Shown: positions 5,681 to 14,600 of the stretch, in pieces
Layout: the number at the start of each line of letters is the position of its first letter
Numbering within the stretch: the first letter of the stretch is position 1
Origin: Clostridia bacterium
GTDB taxonomy: Bacteria > Bacillota > Clostridia > Oscillospirales > CAG-272
Length of the DNA stretch: 37,644 nt
Assembly (NCBI GenBank): GCA_017533565.1
Contig: JAFXHU010000030.1
Location: 1-37,644, forward strand
Direction: 5' to 3'
Notes under the pieces: model-generated
What the model saw: only the letters and a program-made list of their open reading frames with translations
What the model was told of the DNA's origin: nothing
Database searches by the model: none
Made by a program: the position numbers and the translations under genes

Positions 5681-6778
5681 ATGGCAAGCAAGCTTGAGCA
5701 AGCAAGAGAAATAATAAACGGGGTTGACGTGGAGATGGCGCGCCTTTTCACAAAGAGGATGCGGGCTGCCGAGCTGGTAGCCGAGCATAAGCGGGCGCAC
5801 GGTCTTGAAATCCTCGACAAGGCGAGGGAGGACGAGCTGATACGTCGCAACTCCGCGCTCATAGACGACCCGATTATAAGAGAATATTACGTCAGCTTTT
5901 TGAAAAGCACGATGGCGATATCGCGAAGCTATCAGGCGAGGCTCAACGAGGGGATGCGGATTGCATACTGCGGCACGGAGGGCGCGTTTGCCCACATCGT
6001 TGCAAGCAAGGCGTTTCCCTACGGAGAGAAGATAGCCTTCAAGAGCTTCGACGAGGCGTATTCTGCGGTTGAGGATGGCGTGTGCGATGCGGCAATGCTC
6101 CCGATTGAAAACAGCACGGGCGGAGAGGTCGGACAGGTTACGGACCTTATGTTTTCGGGCACGCTTTACATAAACGGCATCTGTGAAATGGAGGTAAGGC
6201 ACGACCTTTTGGCAAAAAAGGGTGCGCGTATTGAGGATATACGGACGGTTATAAGCCATCCGCAGGCACTCGCGCAATGTCACGGCTTCATAAAAAAATA
6301 CGGCTTTAGTGAAAAGGAATACAAAAACACGGCGCTTGCGGCGGAGTACGTTGCAAGCAGTGAGGATATAAGCGTTGCGGCAATCGCAAGCGCGGAGGCG
6401 GCGGAAAAATTCGGACTTTCGGTTTTAGCCGAGGGGGTAAACGACAGCGGCGCAAACACGACGCGCTTCGGTGTCTTTTCACGCGCGATGAATCCGCACC
6501 TTGCAAGCGAGATGGGCGTGCATTCGGTATTCGTTTTCACGGTAAGAAACGAGGCGGGCGCGCTCGCAAAGGCGATTGATATTATCGGTAAGCACGGCTT
6601 TAATATGCGCACGCTTCGCTCACGTCCGATGAAGGAGCTGCTTTGGCAATATTACTTTTACGTAGAGGCGGAGGGTAACATTTTTACCGACGAGGGAAAG
6701 AGGATGCTTTCCGAGCTTGAAAATTATTGCGACAGGCTTAAGGCGGTAGGAACCTATTCAAAGCACCGTGAAATTTAA
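5681..6778 (+). CDS. pheA: Bifunctional chorismate mutase / prephenate dehydratase
   Basis: The 365-aa protein converts chorismate to prephenate and then to phenylpyruvate, the Phe branch. An AroQ-type mutase helix bundle comes first (about residues 1-88, with RAAELVAEHKRAHG and DKAREDELIRR). The dehydratase domain follows (about 92-270, with PIENSTGGEVGQV and the ANTTRFGVF catalytic Thr-Arg region). A C-terminal ACT domain (about 280-355, with NEAGALAKAI and SRPMKE) corresponds to the Phe-binding feedback site of the family. I start at the ATG at 5681 because GGAG lies six bases upstream and the preceding stop ends at 5679. An ATG at 5669 would add four residues. The arrangement matches P-proteins, about 360-390 aa. 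The usual ESRP motif reads RSRP here. Confidence 0.93.
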   Translation: MASKLEQAREIINGVDVEMARLFTKRMRAAELVAEHKRAHGLEILDKAREDELIRRNSALIDDPIIREYYVSFLKSTMAISRSYQARLNEGMRIAYCGTEGAFAHIVASKAFPYGEKIAFKSFDEAYSAVEDGVCDAAMLPIENSTGGEVGQVTDLMFSGTLYINGICEMEVRHDLLAKKGARIEDIRTVISHPQALAQCHGFIKKYGFSEKEYKNTALAAEYVASSEDISVAAIASAEAAEKFGLSVLAEGVNDSGANTTRFGVFSRAMNPHLASEMGVHSVFVFTVRNEAGALAKAIDIIGKHGFNMRTLRSRPMKELLWQYYFYVEAEGNIFTDEGKRMLSELENYCDRLKAVGTYSKHREI

Positions 6779-6909
6779 CACGGGTAGGTATATTGCAAAT
6801 TTTTGCGCGGGATTTGCGCGCGGTTAAAAATTTGAGCGGGCGCGATAAGAGGTTTGCGCGGGCGCGGGATTTACGCTTGCGAAAGAAAAAGACTTAAAAC
6901 GAGGTCATT

Positions 6910-7941
6910 ATGCTTAAAGAGGTAATTACGGTTTCGCTTGGTGAAAGAAGCTATCCGATTTATATCGGAAGCGGTCTTATCGGGGAGGCAGGCGAGCTTT
7001 TCGGGTTTAACGGACGTGCGCTGATTTTAACCGACAGCGGTGTGCCGACGGAATATTCAAGGGCGGTTGCCCGTGCCTTTGCGGGCAGGTCGGAGATATT
7101 CACCGTAAAGGAGGGCGAGGGGTCAAAGAGCCTCTCTACCCTTGAGGAGGTTTTGTGCGCGGCTGCAAATATGAAGCTTACGCGCAAGGATGCGATAATA
7201 GCGGTTGGCGGCGGCGTTGTCGGCGACCTCGGCGGCTTTGCGGCGGCGTGCTATATGCGGGGTATTGCCTTTTACAATATCCCGACGACGGTGCTTTCTA
7301 TGGTTGACAGCTCAATCGGCGGAAAGACGGCGGTAAACCTCGGCGGAATTAAGAATATCGTTGGTGCGTTTCATCAGCCAAGGGGCGTGCTTATAGACAC
7401 GGACACGCTCAAAACGCTTGATGAAAGACAAATTTCGGCGGGACTTTGTGAGGCTGTGAAGATGGCTGCGACCCTTGACAGAGAGGAGCTTGAAAGGCTT
7501 GAGTCGGCGGGGGGTATCGGAGAAATAACGGCAGATATTACCCGCGTGATTTCGCGTGCGATTTGTTTAAAAAAGGCGGTTGTCGAAAAGGACGAGCGTG
7601 AGTCGGGGCTTCGCAAGGTGCTTAATTTCGGGCACACGTTAGGTCACGGCATCGAGGCGGAGGCAAAAGGGGCGCTTTATCACGGAGAGTGCGTTGCGCT
7701 CGGTATGCTTCCCTTTTGCTCGGAGAGTGTAAGAGAAAGACTGCTCCCGCTTTTAAAAAGGCTCGGGCTTCCTACCGAATACGGCGGAGATATTGAGCTT
7801 GCCGCAGAGCTTGCAGCTCACGATAAAAAGTCGGTAGGCGGCGCTGTGGAGGCGGTTTTCGTCAACGAAATCGGCAGCTTTGAAATCAAGGCTTTGCCCT
7901 TTGGAGAGCTTTTGACTCTTGCGAGGGCGGCGTACAAATAA
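6910..7941 (+). CDS. aroB: 3-dehydroquinate synthase
   Basis: The 343-aa enzyme performs step 2 of the shikimate pathway: DAHP to 3-dehydroquinate, with NAD and a divalent metal. The nucleotide loop GGGVVGDLGGFAA starts near residue 100. MVDSSIGGKTAVN (131-143), KNIVGAFHQP, the Glu of GLCEAVKMAA and the His residues of NFGHTLGHGIE are the substrate- and metal-binding motifs of the family. Length is normal (about 340-365). The gap from pheA is 131 bases of G/C-rich sequence without a clear promoter or terminator, so it is probably in the same transcript. Confidence 0.96.
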   Translation: MLKEVITVSLGERSYPIYIGSGLIGEAGELFGFNGRALILTDSGVPTEYSRAVARAFAGRSEIFTVKEGEGSKSLSTLEEVLCAAANMKLTRKDAIIAVGGGVVGDLGGFAAACYMRGIAFYNIPTTVLSMVDSSIGGKTAVNLGGIKNIVGAFHQPRGVLIDTDTLKTLDERQISAGLCEAVKMAATLDREELERLESAGGIGEITADITRVISRAICLKKAVVEKDERESGLRKVLNFGHTLGHGIEAEAKGALYHGECVALGMLPFCSESVRERLLPLLKRLGLPTEYGGDIELAAELAAHDKKSVGGAVEAVFVNEIGSFEIKALPFGELLTLARAAYK

Positions 7942-8079
7942 AGTAAATGATTGTTTATATTTAACAAAATAAGCGGAGGGCGTGTAAAGCTTTATGCAAA
8001 GGCTCCCGCACAAGTTAACAAGAGTTACACAGGCGCAAAGGCAAGCAACGAGCGCACAAAGGCATAAAAGGAGAGCAAA

Positions 8080-9177
8080 ATGAAAAACAGCTTTGGCTCA
8101 CAAATCACGGTTACGCTTTTCGGAGAAAGCCACGGTCCTGCCGTCGGTGCGGTAATAGACGGACTTTCCCCCGGAATAAGGGTGGACACCGAGTATATAA
8201 TGAAAAAAATGGAGCAACGCAGACCGAAGGACGGCATTTCCACGGCTCGCCGCGAGAGTGATATTCCCGAAATCCTTTCGGGTGTGTTTAACGGATACAC
8301 GACGGGGACTCCGCTTACACTCGTTATAAAAAACGAGAGCGTAAGAAGCCGCGACTACGAGAGCATTTCGGATATTCCCCGCCCCTCGCACGCGGATTAC
8401 ACGGCGGAGTGCAAGTATCACGGCTTTCAGGATTACCGCGGCGGCGGACATTTTTCGGGCAGAGTTACCGCGGCACTCGTTGCGGCGGGGGCGATTTTTC
8501 GCTCGGCTCTTGAGAAAAAGGGGATTTTTATCGGCACGCACATTGCGAGCCTCAAGGGTGTGAAGGACCGCGGCTTCGGCGATTTTAGAGAGGACGTTTC
8601 TGCTCTCGACGCGGCGGATTTTCCCGTGCTTGACAAGGAGGCGGCGGAGAGGATGCGCGAGCTTATCCTTTCGGTAAAGGAGGAGGGCGACAGCGTTGGC
8701 GGTATTCTCGAGAGTGCGATTATCGGTATTCCGTGCGGAGTCGGCGAGCCTTGGTTTGACAGCTTTGAGGGTGTGCTTTCGCACGCGCTTTTCTCCGTCC
8801 CCGCAGTCAAGGGGGTGGAATTCGGCGCGGGCTTTGGCTTTGCGGATATGCTTGGCAGCGAGGCAAACGACGAATTTATTTGCGACGGCGGTGAAATTCG
8901 CACGAGAACGAACAGCAACGGCGGTATCAACGGCGGTATCACAAACGGTATGCCGATAATCTTCCGCACGGTTATAAAGCCTACGCCCTCAATTTACAAG
9001 GCGCAGTCCTCGGTTTCAATGAAAACCCTAAAGCCGACCCGTCTTGCAATTTCGGGAAGGCACGACCCCGCCATAATTCACAGGGCGCGCGCCGTGGTAG
9101 ATGCCGTGACTGCAATCGCGGTTGCGGATTTGCTTTCGGTAAGGCTTGGTACGGACTGCCTTGCGGACGGAAAATAA
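8080..9177 (+). CDS. aroC: Chorismate synthase
   Basis: The 365-aa enzyme makes chorismate from EPSP, with reduced FMN as cofactor, the last shikimate step. Diagnostic family segments are GESHGPAVGAVIDG near the N-terminus, QRRPKDGISTARRE, YRGGGHFSGRVTAA (about residue 123), NSNGGINGGITNG and GRHDPAIIHRA. Length is typical. An AAAAGGAGAG site lies just before the ATG. The 138-base gap from aroB contains three copies of a CAAAGGC word but no clear terminator. Confidence 0.96.
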   Translation: MKNSFGSQITVTLFGESHGPAVGAVIDGLSPGIRVDTEYIMKKMEQRRPKDGISTARRESDIPEILSGVFNGYTTGTPLTLVIKNESVRSRDYESISDIPRPSHADYTAECKYHGFQDYRGGGHFSGRVTAALVAAGAIFRSALEKKGIFIGTHIASLKGVKDRGFGDFREDVSALDAADFPVLDKEAAERMRELILSVKEEGDSVGGILESAIIGIPCGVGEPWFDSFEGVLSHALFSVPAVKGVEFGAGFGFADMLGSEANDEFICDGGEIRTRTNSNGGINGGITNGMPIIFRTVIKPTPSIYKAQSSVSMKTLKPTRLAISGRHDPAIIHRARAVVDAVTAIAVADLLSVRLGTDCLADGK

Positions 9178-9270
9178 GCCGAAAGCACCCGTTTTAGCCG
9201 CAAAATGCGACACGGGTGGGCACTAATTTTTTAAAAAACGACAAAACAAATCGCGTCACGGAGGACGGTT

Positions 9271-10508
9271 ATGAAATACGGTTGTATTGGCGAGCATCTC
9301 GGTCACAGCTTTTCGCGCGAGATACACTCGCGGCTTTCGGATTACGAATACGAGCTTTGCGAGGTGGCGAGAGATGCGCTTGCGACTTTGCGGCAAGGAA
9401 GGATTTTTTGGCGATAAACGTCACGATACCCTACAAGGAAACGATACTTCCGTACATATACGAGCTTGACGAGGGGGCGCGGCTTATCGGTGCGGTCAAC
9501 ACGGTCGTAAACCGCGGAGGAAGGCTTTACGGATATAATACCGATTTTTACGGTATGAGCGAGCTTATCCGTCACGCGGGAATTGAAATTTCCCAAAAAA
9601 AGGTTGCGATACTCGGTACGGGCGGCACGTCAAAGACGGCGTCGGCGGTTGTGTCCGCGCTTGGCGCGAGGGAGATTGTCAAGGTCTCGCGCGTGGCGAA
9701 GGAGGGTGTATGCGACTATCCGACGCTTTCGCGCGAGCATTCTGACGTCGAGGTTATAATCAACACCACTCCCGTCGGTATGTACCGCGATTTCGACGGT
9801 GTGCCCGTTAACGTCAGAGAGTTCCCCGCCCTTTGCGGGGTGATAGATGCGGTTTACAATCCGCTTCGCACGAGGCTGGTATCCGATGCGCTTAAGCTTG
9901 GTATAAGGGCGGAGGGCGGACTCTATATGCTCGTCGCACAGGCGGTAAGAGCCTCCGAAATCTTCCTTGGCAGGACCTATCCCGCGGGCACTGCCGACAG
10001 GATTTTTGGCGAGATGCTACAGGACAAGGAAAACATCGTGCTTATCGGTATGCCAAGCTCGGGAAAGACGACGGTGGCGAGGCTGCTTGAGGGTGAAACC
10101 TGGCGCGAGGTGATAGACACGGACGAGAAAATCGTTACGCACACGGGTATGGAAATTCCCGAAATATTTGAAAAAGAGGGCGAGAAGAAATTCCGCGAAT
10201 ACGAATCCGAGGTCATTCGCGCGGTTGCGCAGGACACGGGTAAAATTATTTCGACGGGCGGAGGCGCGATACTTGACCCGTTGAACGTAGAAAGACTGAA
10301 AAGAAACGGAAAAATATACTTTATCGACAGACCGCTTTCGGAGCTTTTGCCGACGGAGGACAGACCTCTTTCACGGACGAGGGAGGCAATCGAGGCGCGG
10401 TATAGAGAGCGTTACGGGCTGTACCTCGGTGCGGCGGACGTAACGGTAAAGGCAGACGGCGCGCCCGATGAGGTTGCCGAGCAAATCAAGGAGGATTTTT
10501 TCAGATGA
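9271..10508 (+). CDS. aroE-aroK: Shikimate dehydrogenase - shikimate kinase fusion, with a one-base frameshift in the aroE part
   Basis: The N-terminal half is AroE (3-dehydroshikimate to shikimate, NADPH) and the C-terminal half is AroK (shikimate to shikimate 3-phosphate, ATP). From the ATG at 9271, preceded by GGAGG, the frame reads KYGCIGEHLGHSFSREI, the AroE substrate loop, but hits TAA at 9415-9417. The next frame carries AINVTIPYKE, GAVNTV, the NADP loop GTGGTSKTASAV and NTTPVGMY. It continues without a stop into AroK with the P-loop GMPSSGKTT, DTDEKI, STGGGAI and DRPLSRT. Adding one T to TTT at 9387-9389 restores a single frame (ATFAARKDF then LAINVTIP). So one base is missing here, in the assembly or in the genome. 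The open frame seen from 9216 has a false N-terminus. The stop overlaps aroQ by ATGA. Confidence 0.88.
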
Positions 10509-10933
10509 AGATATACGTAATTAACGGACCTAATCTCAATATGCTCGGCATAAGAGAGCCGCATATTTACGGGAGCGAGAGCTATGGCACTCTTTGTGAG
10601 AGGGTAAAGGCGCACTGCGAGGCGCGCGGTGTCGAATGTGTGATTTTCCAATCGAATTACGAGGGCGCGATTGTTGAAAAAATACACGAGGCGTATTTTG
10701 AGGGCACGGGTGGAATAGTAATCAATCCCGCGGCATACACACACACCTCGGTTGCTATTTTGGACGCGCTGAAGGCAGTAGGCATTCCCACCGTGGAGGT
10801 GCATTTATCAAAGATAGAAAGCCGCGAGGATTTCAGGCAGATAAGCTACGTTAAGGCGGCGGCAATCGCGACGGTAAGCGGACGGGGAATTGACGGTTAC
10901 CTTGACGCGATAGATATTCTTATTGACAACTAA
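10505..10933 (+). CDS. aroQ: Type II 3-dehydroquinate dehydratase
   Basis: The 142-aa enzyme dehydrates 3-dehydroquinate to 3-dehydroshikimate, step 3. It is the small type II form. It shows NGPNLNMLGIREPHIYG with the catalytic Tyr, FQSNYEGAIVEKIHEA, NPAAYTHTSVAILDAL and EVHLSKIESREDFR. Length is normal (about 140-150). It overlaps the preceding gene by four bases, which indicates translational coupling. Confidence 0.96.
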   Translation: MKIYVINGPNLNMLGIREPHIYGSESYGTLCERVKAHCEARGVECVIFQSNYEGAIVEKIHEAYFEGTGGIVINPAAYTHTSVAILDALKAVGIPTVEVHLSKIESREDFRQISYVKAAAIATVSGRGIDGYLDAIDILIDN

Positions 10934-11013
10934 TATTTACATTTTTGAATTTAGCACTCACCCGTGTTAAATTTTTAATGGTATTTGATTATAACGAGAG
11001 AAAGAGTTTAGAG

Positions 11014-12228
11014 ATGCGAGTTGTAATTTCGCCCGCAAGGGGCGCGGGCAAAATCAAGGCACCGCCGTCAAAGTCGGTAGCGCACAGGCTTCTTATTTGC
11101 GCGGCACTTTCGGAGGGAAAAAGCGTAATTCACGACGTTTCGGATTGCGAGGACGTGGAGGCAACGCTTGACTGTATGGCGGCGCTTGGAATAAAATTTG
11201 AAAGAAAAGAAAACGACGTAACCGTTTTCGGTGTCAATCCAAAAAGGATAAAGCCTACGGGGACGCTTCCCTGCCGCGAAAGCGGAAGCACGCTTCGCTT
11301 TTTCATTCCGATTTTGCTTATATCGGGAAGGTGCGCGATGCTTTCGGGTGCGCCGAGCCTTTTATCCCGCCCGATGACGGTTTACGAGGATATTTGCAAA
11401 AAAATGGACTACGCTTATATTTCCGACGGAAAAAGCATTGCGGTAAAGGGTCCTTTGCGGGGTGGCGAATACTCCGTTGTGGGTAACGTTTCAAGCCAAT
11501 TTATAAGCGGTCTTTTGTTTGCCCTGCCAACCCTTTCGGAAAGCTCCAGAATCAGGATAGCTCCGCCGATTGAAAGTCGCTCGTACATCGACCTTACGGT
11601 AGATGCGCTGTCAAAATTCGGCGTCAGGGTGATTTGGGAGGACGAGCATACCCTTTATATTGAGGGCGGGCAAAAATACACCCCGACCGAGCTTTCGGTC
11701 GAGGGCGACTACTCGGGCGCGGCGTTTCCCGACGCGCTTAACCTTTTCGGAGGGGAGGTTGAGGTCCTCGGTCTTAATCCCGAAAGCATACAGGGCGACA
11801 GGGCGTATAAGCGATATTACGAGCAGCTGCTTCGCGGTGTGCCGTCGATACATATTGGCAACTGTCCCGACCTCGGTCCGATACTTTTCGCGGTAGCGGC
11901 GGCAAAAAACGGTGGTATTTTTTCGGGCACAAAGCGGCTTAAAATCAAGGAAAGCGACAGAGCCGAGGCTATGGCAAGCGAGCTTCGCAAGCTTGGCGCG
12001 GCGGTAACCGTCAGCGAGGACAGGGTCGTAATCTTCCCTGCCGATTTTCACCGACCGACCGAGCCGCTTTACGGTCATAACGACCACAGAATAGTGATGT
12101 CGCTTGCCATCCTTCTTACCGTGGTGGGGGGCGAAATAATCGGTGCGGAAGCGGTCAAAAAGAGCTATCCCGACTTTTTCGAGGATTTATCCGCGCTCGG
12201 AATAGGAGTGACCGTATATGACGCTTGA
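11014..12228 (+). CDS. aroA: 3-phosphoshikimate 1-carboxyvinyltransferase (EPSP synthase)
   Basis: The enzyme joins shikimate 3-phosphate and phosphoenolpyruvate to give EPSP. From the ATG at 11014 the product has 404 aa and begins MRVVISPARGAGKIKAPPSK, which is the normal family start. An in-frame upstream ATG (10978) and a longer extension to 10945 lack a ribosome site and family-like sequence. Motifs are APPSKSVAHRLLIC, CRESGSTLRFF (the active-site Gly/Arg loop), SQFISGLL, IKESDRAEAMA and GHNDHRIVMS. The last five codons overlap tyrA. Confidence 0.93.
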   Translation: MRVVISPARGAGKIKAPPSKSVAHRLLICAALSEGKSVIHDVSDCEDVEATLDCMAALGIKFERKENDVTVFGVNPKRIKPTGTLPCRESGSTLRFFIPILLISGRCAMLSGAPSLLSRPMTVYEDICKKMDYAYISDGKSIAVKGPLRGGEYSVVGNVSSQFISGLLFALPTLSESSRIRIAPPIESRSYIDLTVDALSKFGVRVIWEDEHTLYIEGGQKYTPTELSVEGDYSGAAFPDALNLFGGEVEVLGLNPESIQGDRAYKRYYEQLLRGVPSIHIGNCPDLGPILFAVAAAKNGGIFSGTKRLKIKESDRAEAMASELRKLGAAVTVSEDRVVIFPADFHRPTEPLYGHNDHRIVMSLAILLTVVGGEIIGAEAVKKSYPDFFEDLSALGIGVTVYDA

Positions 12229-13081
12229 TAAGAATACGAATATTTTAATAGTCGGACTCGGAGTTATCGGCGGCGGCTACGCAACGGCGTTGACTCGTGC
12301 GGGATATACGGTAAAATGTATAACTAAAAACCAAAGGGATATCGACTACGCGCTCTCGCACGGTATGATAAAGGAAGGTACAACCGAGGTAACCGAGCAG
12401 ATGCTCGGGGAGGCGGACCTCATAATTTGCGCGCTTTATCCGCAGATTTTTATCGATTGGATTGAGGAAAATCAAGCACTTTTGAAATCGGGGGCAATTA
12501 TTACCGACGTAACAGGCGTAAAGGGCGCGGTTGTCGATAGAGTACAGTCGGTTTTGCGCTCCGACCTTGAGTTTATTGCCGCGCACCCGATGGCAGGACG
12601 CGAGTCAAGCGGCGTCGAATACAGCGACCCCGACGTTTTCCGCGGTGCAAACTACATCGTCACGCCGACGGAGAAAAACAGCGAGGGGGCAATCGAGCTT
12701 TGCAAAGGGCTTGGCGAAATTCTCGGCTTCGGGCACATTTCGGTGCTGTCACCGAGCGAGCATGACAAAACGGTAGCCTTTCTCTCACAGCTTACGCACG
12801 TGATTGCGGTGGCTCTTATGAATTGCAACACAAAGGAGGGGCTTGAAAAATACACGGGCGACTCCTTCCGCGACCTTACGCGAATTGCGAAGATTAACGA
12901 CCTTATGTGGAGCGAGCTGTTTTTGCTAAACAGAGAGGAGCTGCTCCTGCAAATCGACGCATTCGGTGCGGAGCTTAACCTGTTTAGAGAGCTGCTTGCC
13001 GACGGGGATACCGACGGAATGCGCCAAAGAATGCGTAACGCGACGGAAAGGCGCGCGCTTTTCGATAAGAAGAAAAATTAA
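12218..13081 (+). CDS. tyrA: Prephenate dehydrogenase
   Basis: The 287-aa enzyme oxidises and decarboxylates prephenate to 4-hydroxyphenylpyruvate, the Tyr branch. It has an N-terminal Rossmann loop GLGVIGGGYA, the HPMAGRESSGVEY active-site segment near residue 125, and a helical C-terminal half (HDKTVAFLSQLTHVIAVAL). There is no C-terminal ACT domain, so feedback control by Tyr, if any, uses another mechanism. It overlaps aroA by 11 bases, a sign of coupling. Confidence 0.94.
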   Translation: MTLDKNTNILIVGLGVIGGGYATALTRAGYTVKCITKNQRDIDYALSHGMIKEGTTEVTEQMLGEADLIICALYPQIFIDWIEENQALLKSGAIITDVTGVKGAVVDRVQSVLRSDLEFIAAHPMAGRESSGVEYSDPDVFRGANYIVTPTEKNSEGAIELCKGLGEILGFGHISVLSPSEHDKTVAFLSQLTHVIAVALMNCNTKEGLEKYTGDSFRDLTRIAKINDLMWSELFLLNREELLLQIDAFGAELNLFRELLADGDTDGMRQRMRNATERRALFDKKKN

Positions 13082-13270
13082 AGCATAGCCGCGCGCCTTT
13101 CGAAAAGAAGGCAAATTAAACCGACACGCTTGGATTTTTATATCGCAAAATGGTATTTTTTCAACTGTTTTTGCGGAAAAGTGCGGAAAATAATATAACA
13201 AAACAACTATTCCGTGACGGAGCAAACCCGCGCGGAGCATAAGCAAACCAACAAAAAAGGAAACCGAAGT

Positions 13271-14308
13271 ATGAACAACAATCTCGAATTCAAAAGAAAG
13301 CTCCCGATACCGAAGGAGATAAAGGCGGAGTTTCCGATTGCTCCCGCCCTTGCCAAAAAAAGAGAGGAGCAGCTCCTTCAGATGGCGGATATTTTCACGG
13401 GAAGGAGTGACAAATTCATTCTCATAATCGGACCCTGCTCCGCCGACAGCGAGGCACCCGTGCTTGACTATATTTCAAGGCTTCGCGCCGTGCAGGACAA
13501 GGTTAGTGACAAGATAATGATTATCCCGCGAATTTACACCAACAAGCCGAGAACCACGGGCGAGGGCTACAAGGGTATGCTTCATCAGCCCAACCCCAAC
13601 GCCGCACCCGATATGCTTCGGGGCATACTCGCCATACGAAGCCTTCACATAAAGGCGATGGAGCAATGCGGCTTTTGCTGTGCGGACGAGATGCTTTATC
13701 CCGAAAATTACCGTTACCTTTCAGACGTGCTTGGCTACGTTGCGGTGGGCGCGCGCTCTACCGAAAACCAGCAGCACAGGCTCACCGCCTCGGGAATAGA
13801 CGTGCCCGTGGGAATGAAAAACCCGACGGGGGGAGATATTTCGGTAATGATGAACGCCATTAAGGCGGGACAGTCGAGCCACACCTTCCTTTACCGTGGC
13901 TGGGAGGTGGAATCGAAGGGCAATCCGCTTTGTCACGCGATTTTGCGCGGCTACGTGGACGCGCAGGGTAAGTCGCACCCGAATTATCATTTCGAGGACC
14001 TTTACGACCTCTATTTGACCTACGAGAAATCCGGACTCAAGAACCCCGCGGTCATAGTTGACACAAATCACGCAAATTCGGGCAAAAAATACCTTGAGCA
14101 GATAAGAATTGCGAAGGAGGTGCTTCACAGCTGCCGCTACTCTCCCGAGGTAAGGAGCATCGTCAAGGGTCTTATGATTGAGAGCTACATCGAGGACGGT
14201 ACGCAAAAGATTTCCGACTGTGAGGTTTACGGAAGGTCGATTACCGACCCCTGCCTCGGCTGGGAGAAAACCGAAAGACTTATTTACGACATTGCCGACG
14301 TGCTTTGA
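13271..14308 (+). CDS. aroF: DAHP synthase, class I (AroFGH type)
   Basis: The 345-aa enzyme condenses phosphoenolpyruvate and erythrose 4-phosphate, the entry step of the pathway. GPCSAD, PRTTGEGYKGMLHQPNPNAAPD, GARSTENQQHR, MKNPTGGD and DTNHANSGKK are class I family motifs. I chose the ATG at 13271, with AAAAGGAAA upstream. An in-frame start at 13214 would add a Lys/Asn-rich stretch with no family match. It is placed last in the operon, 189 bases after tyrA. That gap has a tandem GCGGAAAA pair (about 13180-13197) but no convincing promoter. Confidence 0.95.
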   Translation: MNNNLEFKRKLPIPKEIKAEFPIAPALAKKREEQLLQMADIFTGRSDKFILIIGPCSADSEAPVLDYISRLRAVQDKVSDKIMIIPRIYTNKPRTTGEGYKGMLHQPNPNAAPDMLRGILAIRSLHIKAMEQCGFCCADEMLYPENYRYLSDVLGYVAVGARSTENQQHRLTASGIDVPVGMKNPTGGDISVMMNAIKAGQSSHTFLYRGWEVESKGNPLCHAILRGYVDAQGKSHPNYHFEDLYDLYLTYEKSGLKNPAVIVDTNHANSGKKYLEQIRIAKEVLHSCRYSPEVRSIVKGLMIESYIEDGTQKISDCEVYGRSITDPCLGWEKTERLIYDIADVL

Positions 14309-14328
14309 TTTTTGCGTCGGAGGATATT

Positions 14329-14358
14329 CGGGGATGCCGACGGGTGTCCCCGTTTTTT
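14329..14358 (+). terminator. Intrinsic terminator ending the aromatic operon
   Basis: A 10-bp stem (14329-14338 with 14343-14352, containing two G-T pairs) with a 4-base loop is followed by six T residues, 20 bases after aroF. Confidence 0.85.
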
Positions 14359-14529
14359 AAAGAGGGGGCAATTAAGCCGTATTCCTTTACCGAATTTCCG
14401 AAAAATCGGCTTGGCTTAAGCGAGGGCGGGACGTCGCGTCGGTATTTTTGCAAAAAGCGGGAAATTTCACGCTCTATATATAAATAATGAACACTTTTTC
14501 AAAAACTGTCCGTTTTTTGGGGCATTTGC

Positions 14530-14558
14530 TTGACAACGGGGGCGGTATGTGATAAGAT
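14530..14558 (+). promoter_or_regulatory. Promoter of the 305-aa TlpA-like lipoprotein gene
   Basis: TTGACA (14530-14535), 17 bases, TAAGAT (14553-14558). The start codon follows 42 bases later. Confidence 0.75.
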
Positions 14559-14600
14559 ATAGCGTGTAAATCAAATCCGCCGCTTGCGAATGGAGATTTT

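Noticed and set aside
9385..9415. Programmed -1 frameshifting in aroE at the TTTTTT run (9403-9408)
   Set aside because: The frame phase does not give an X-XXY-YYZ site, and the protein sequence is better restored by one added T at 9387-9389.
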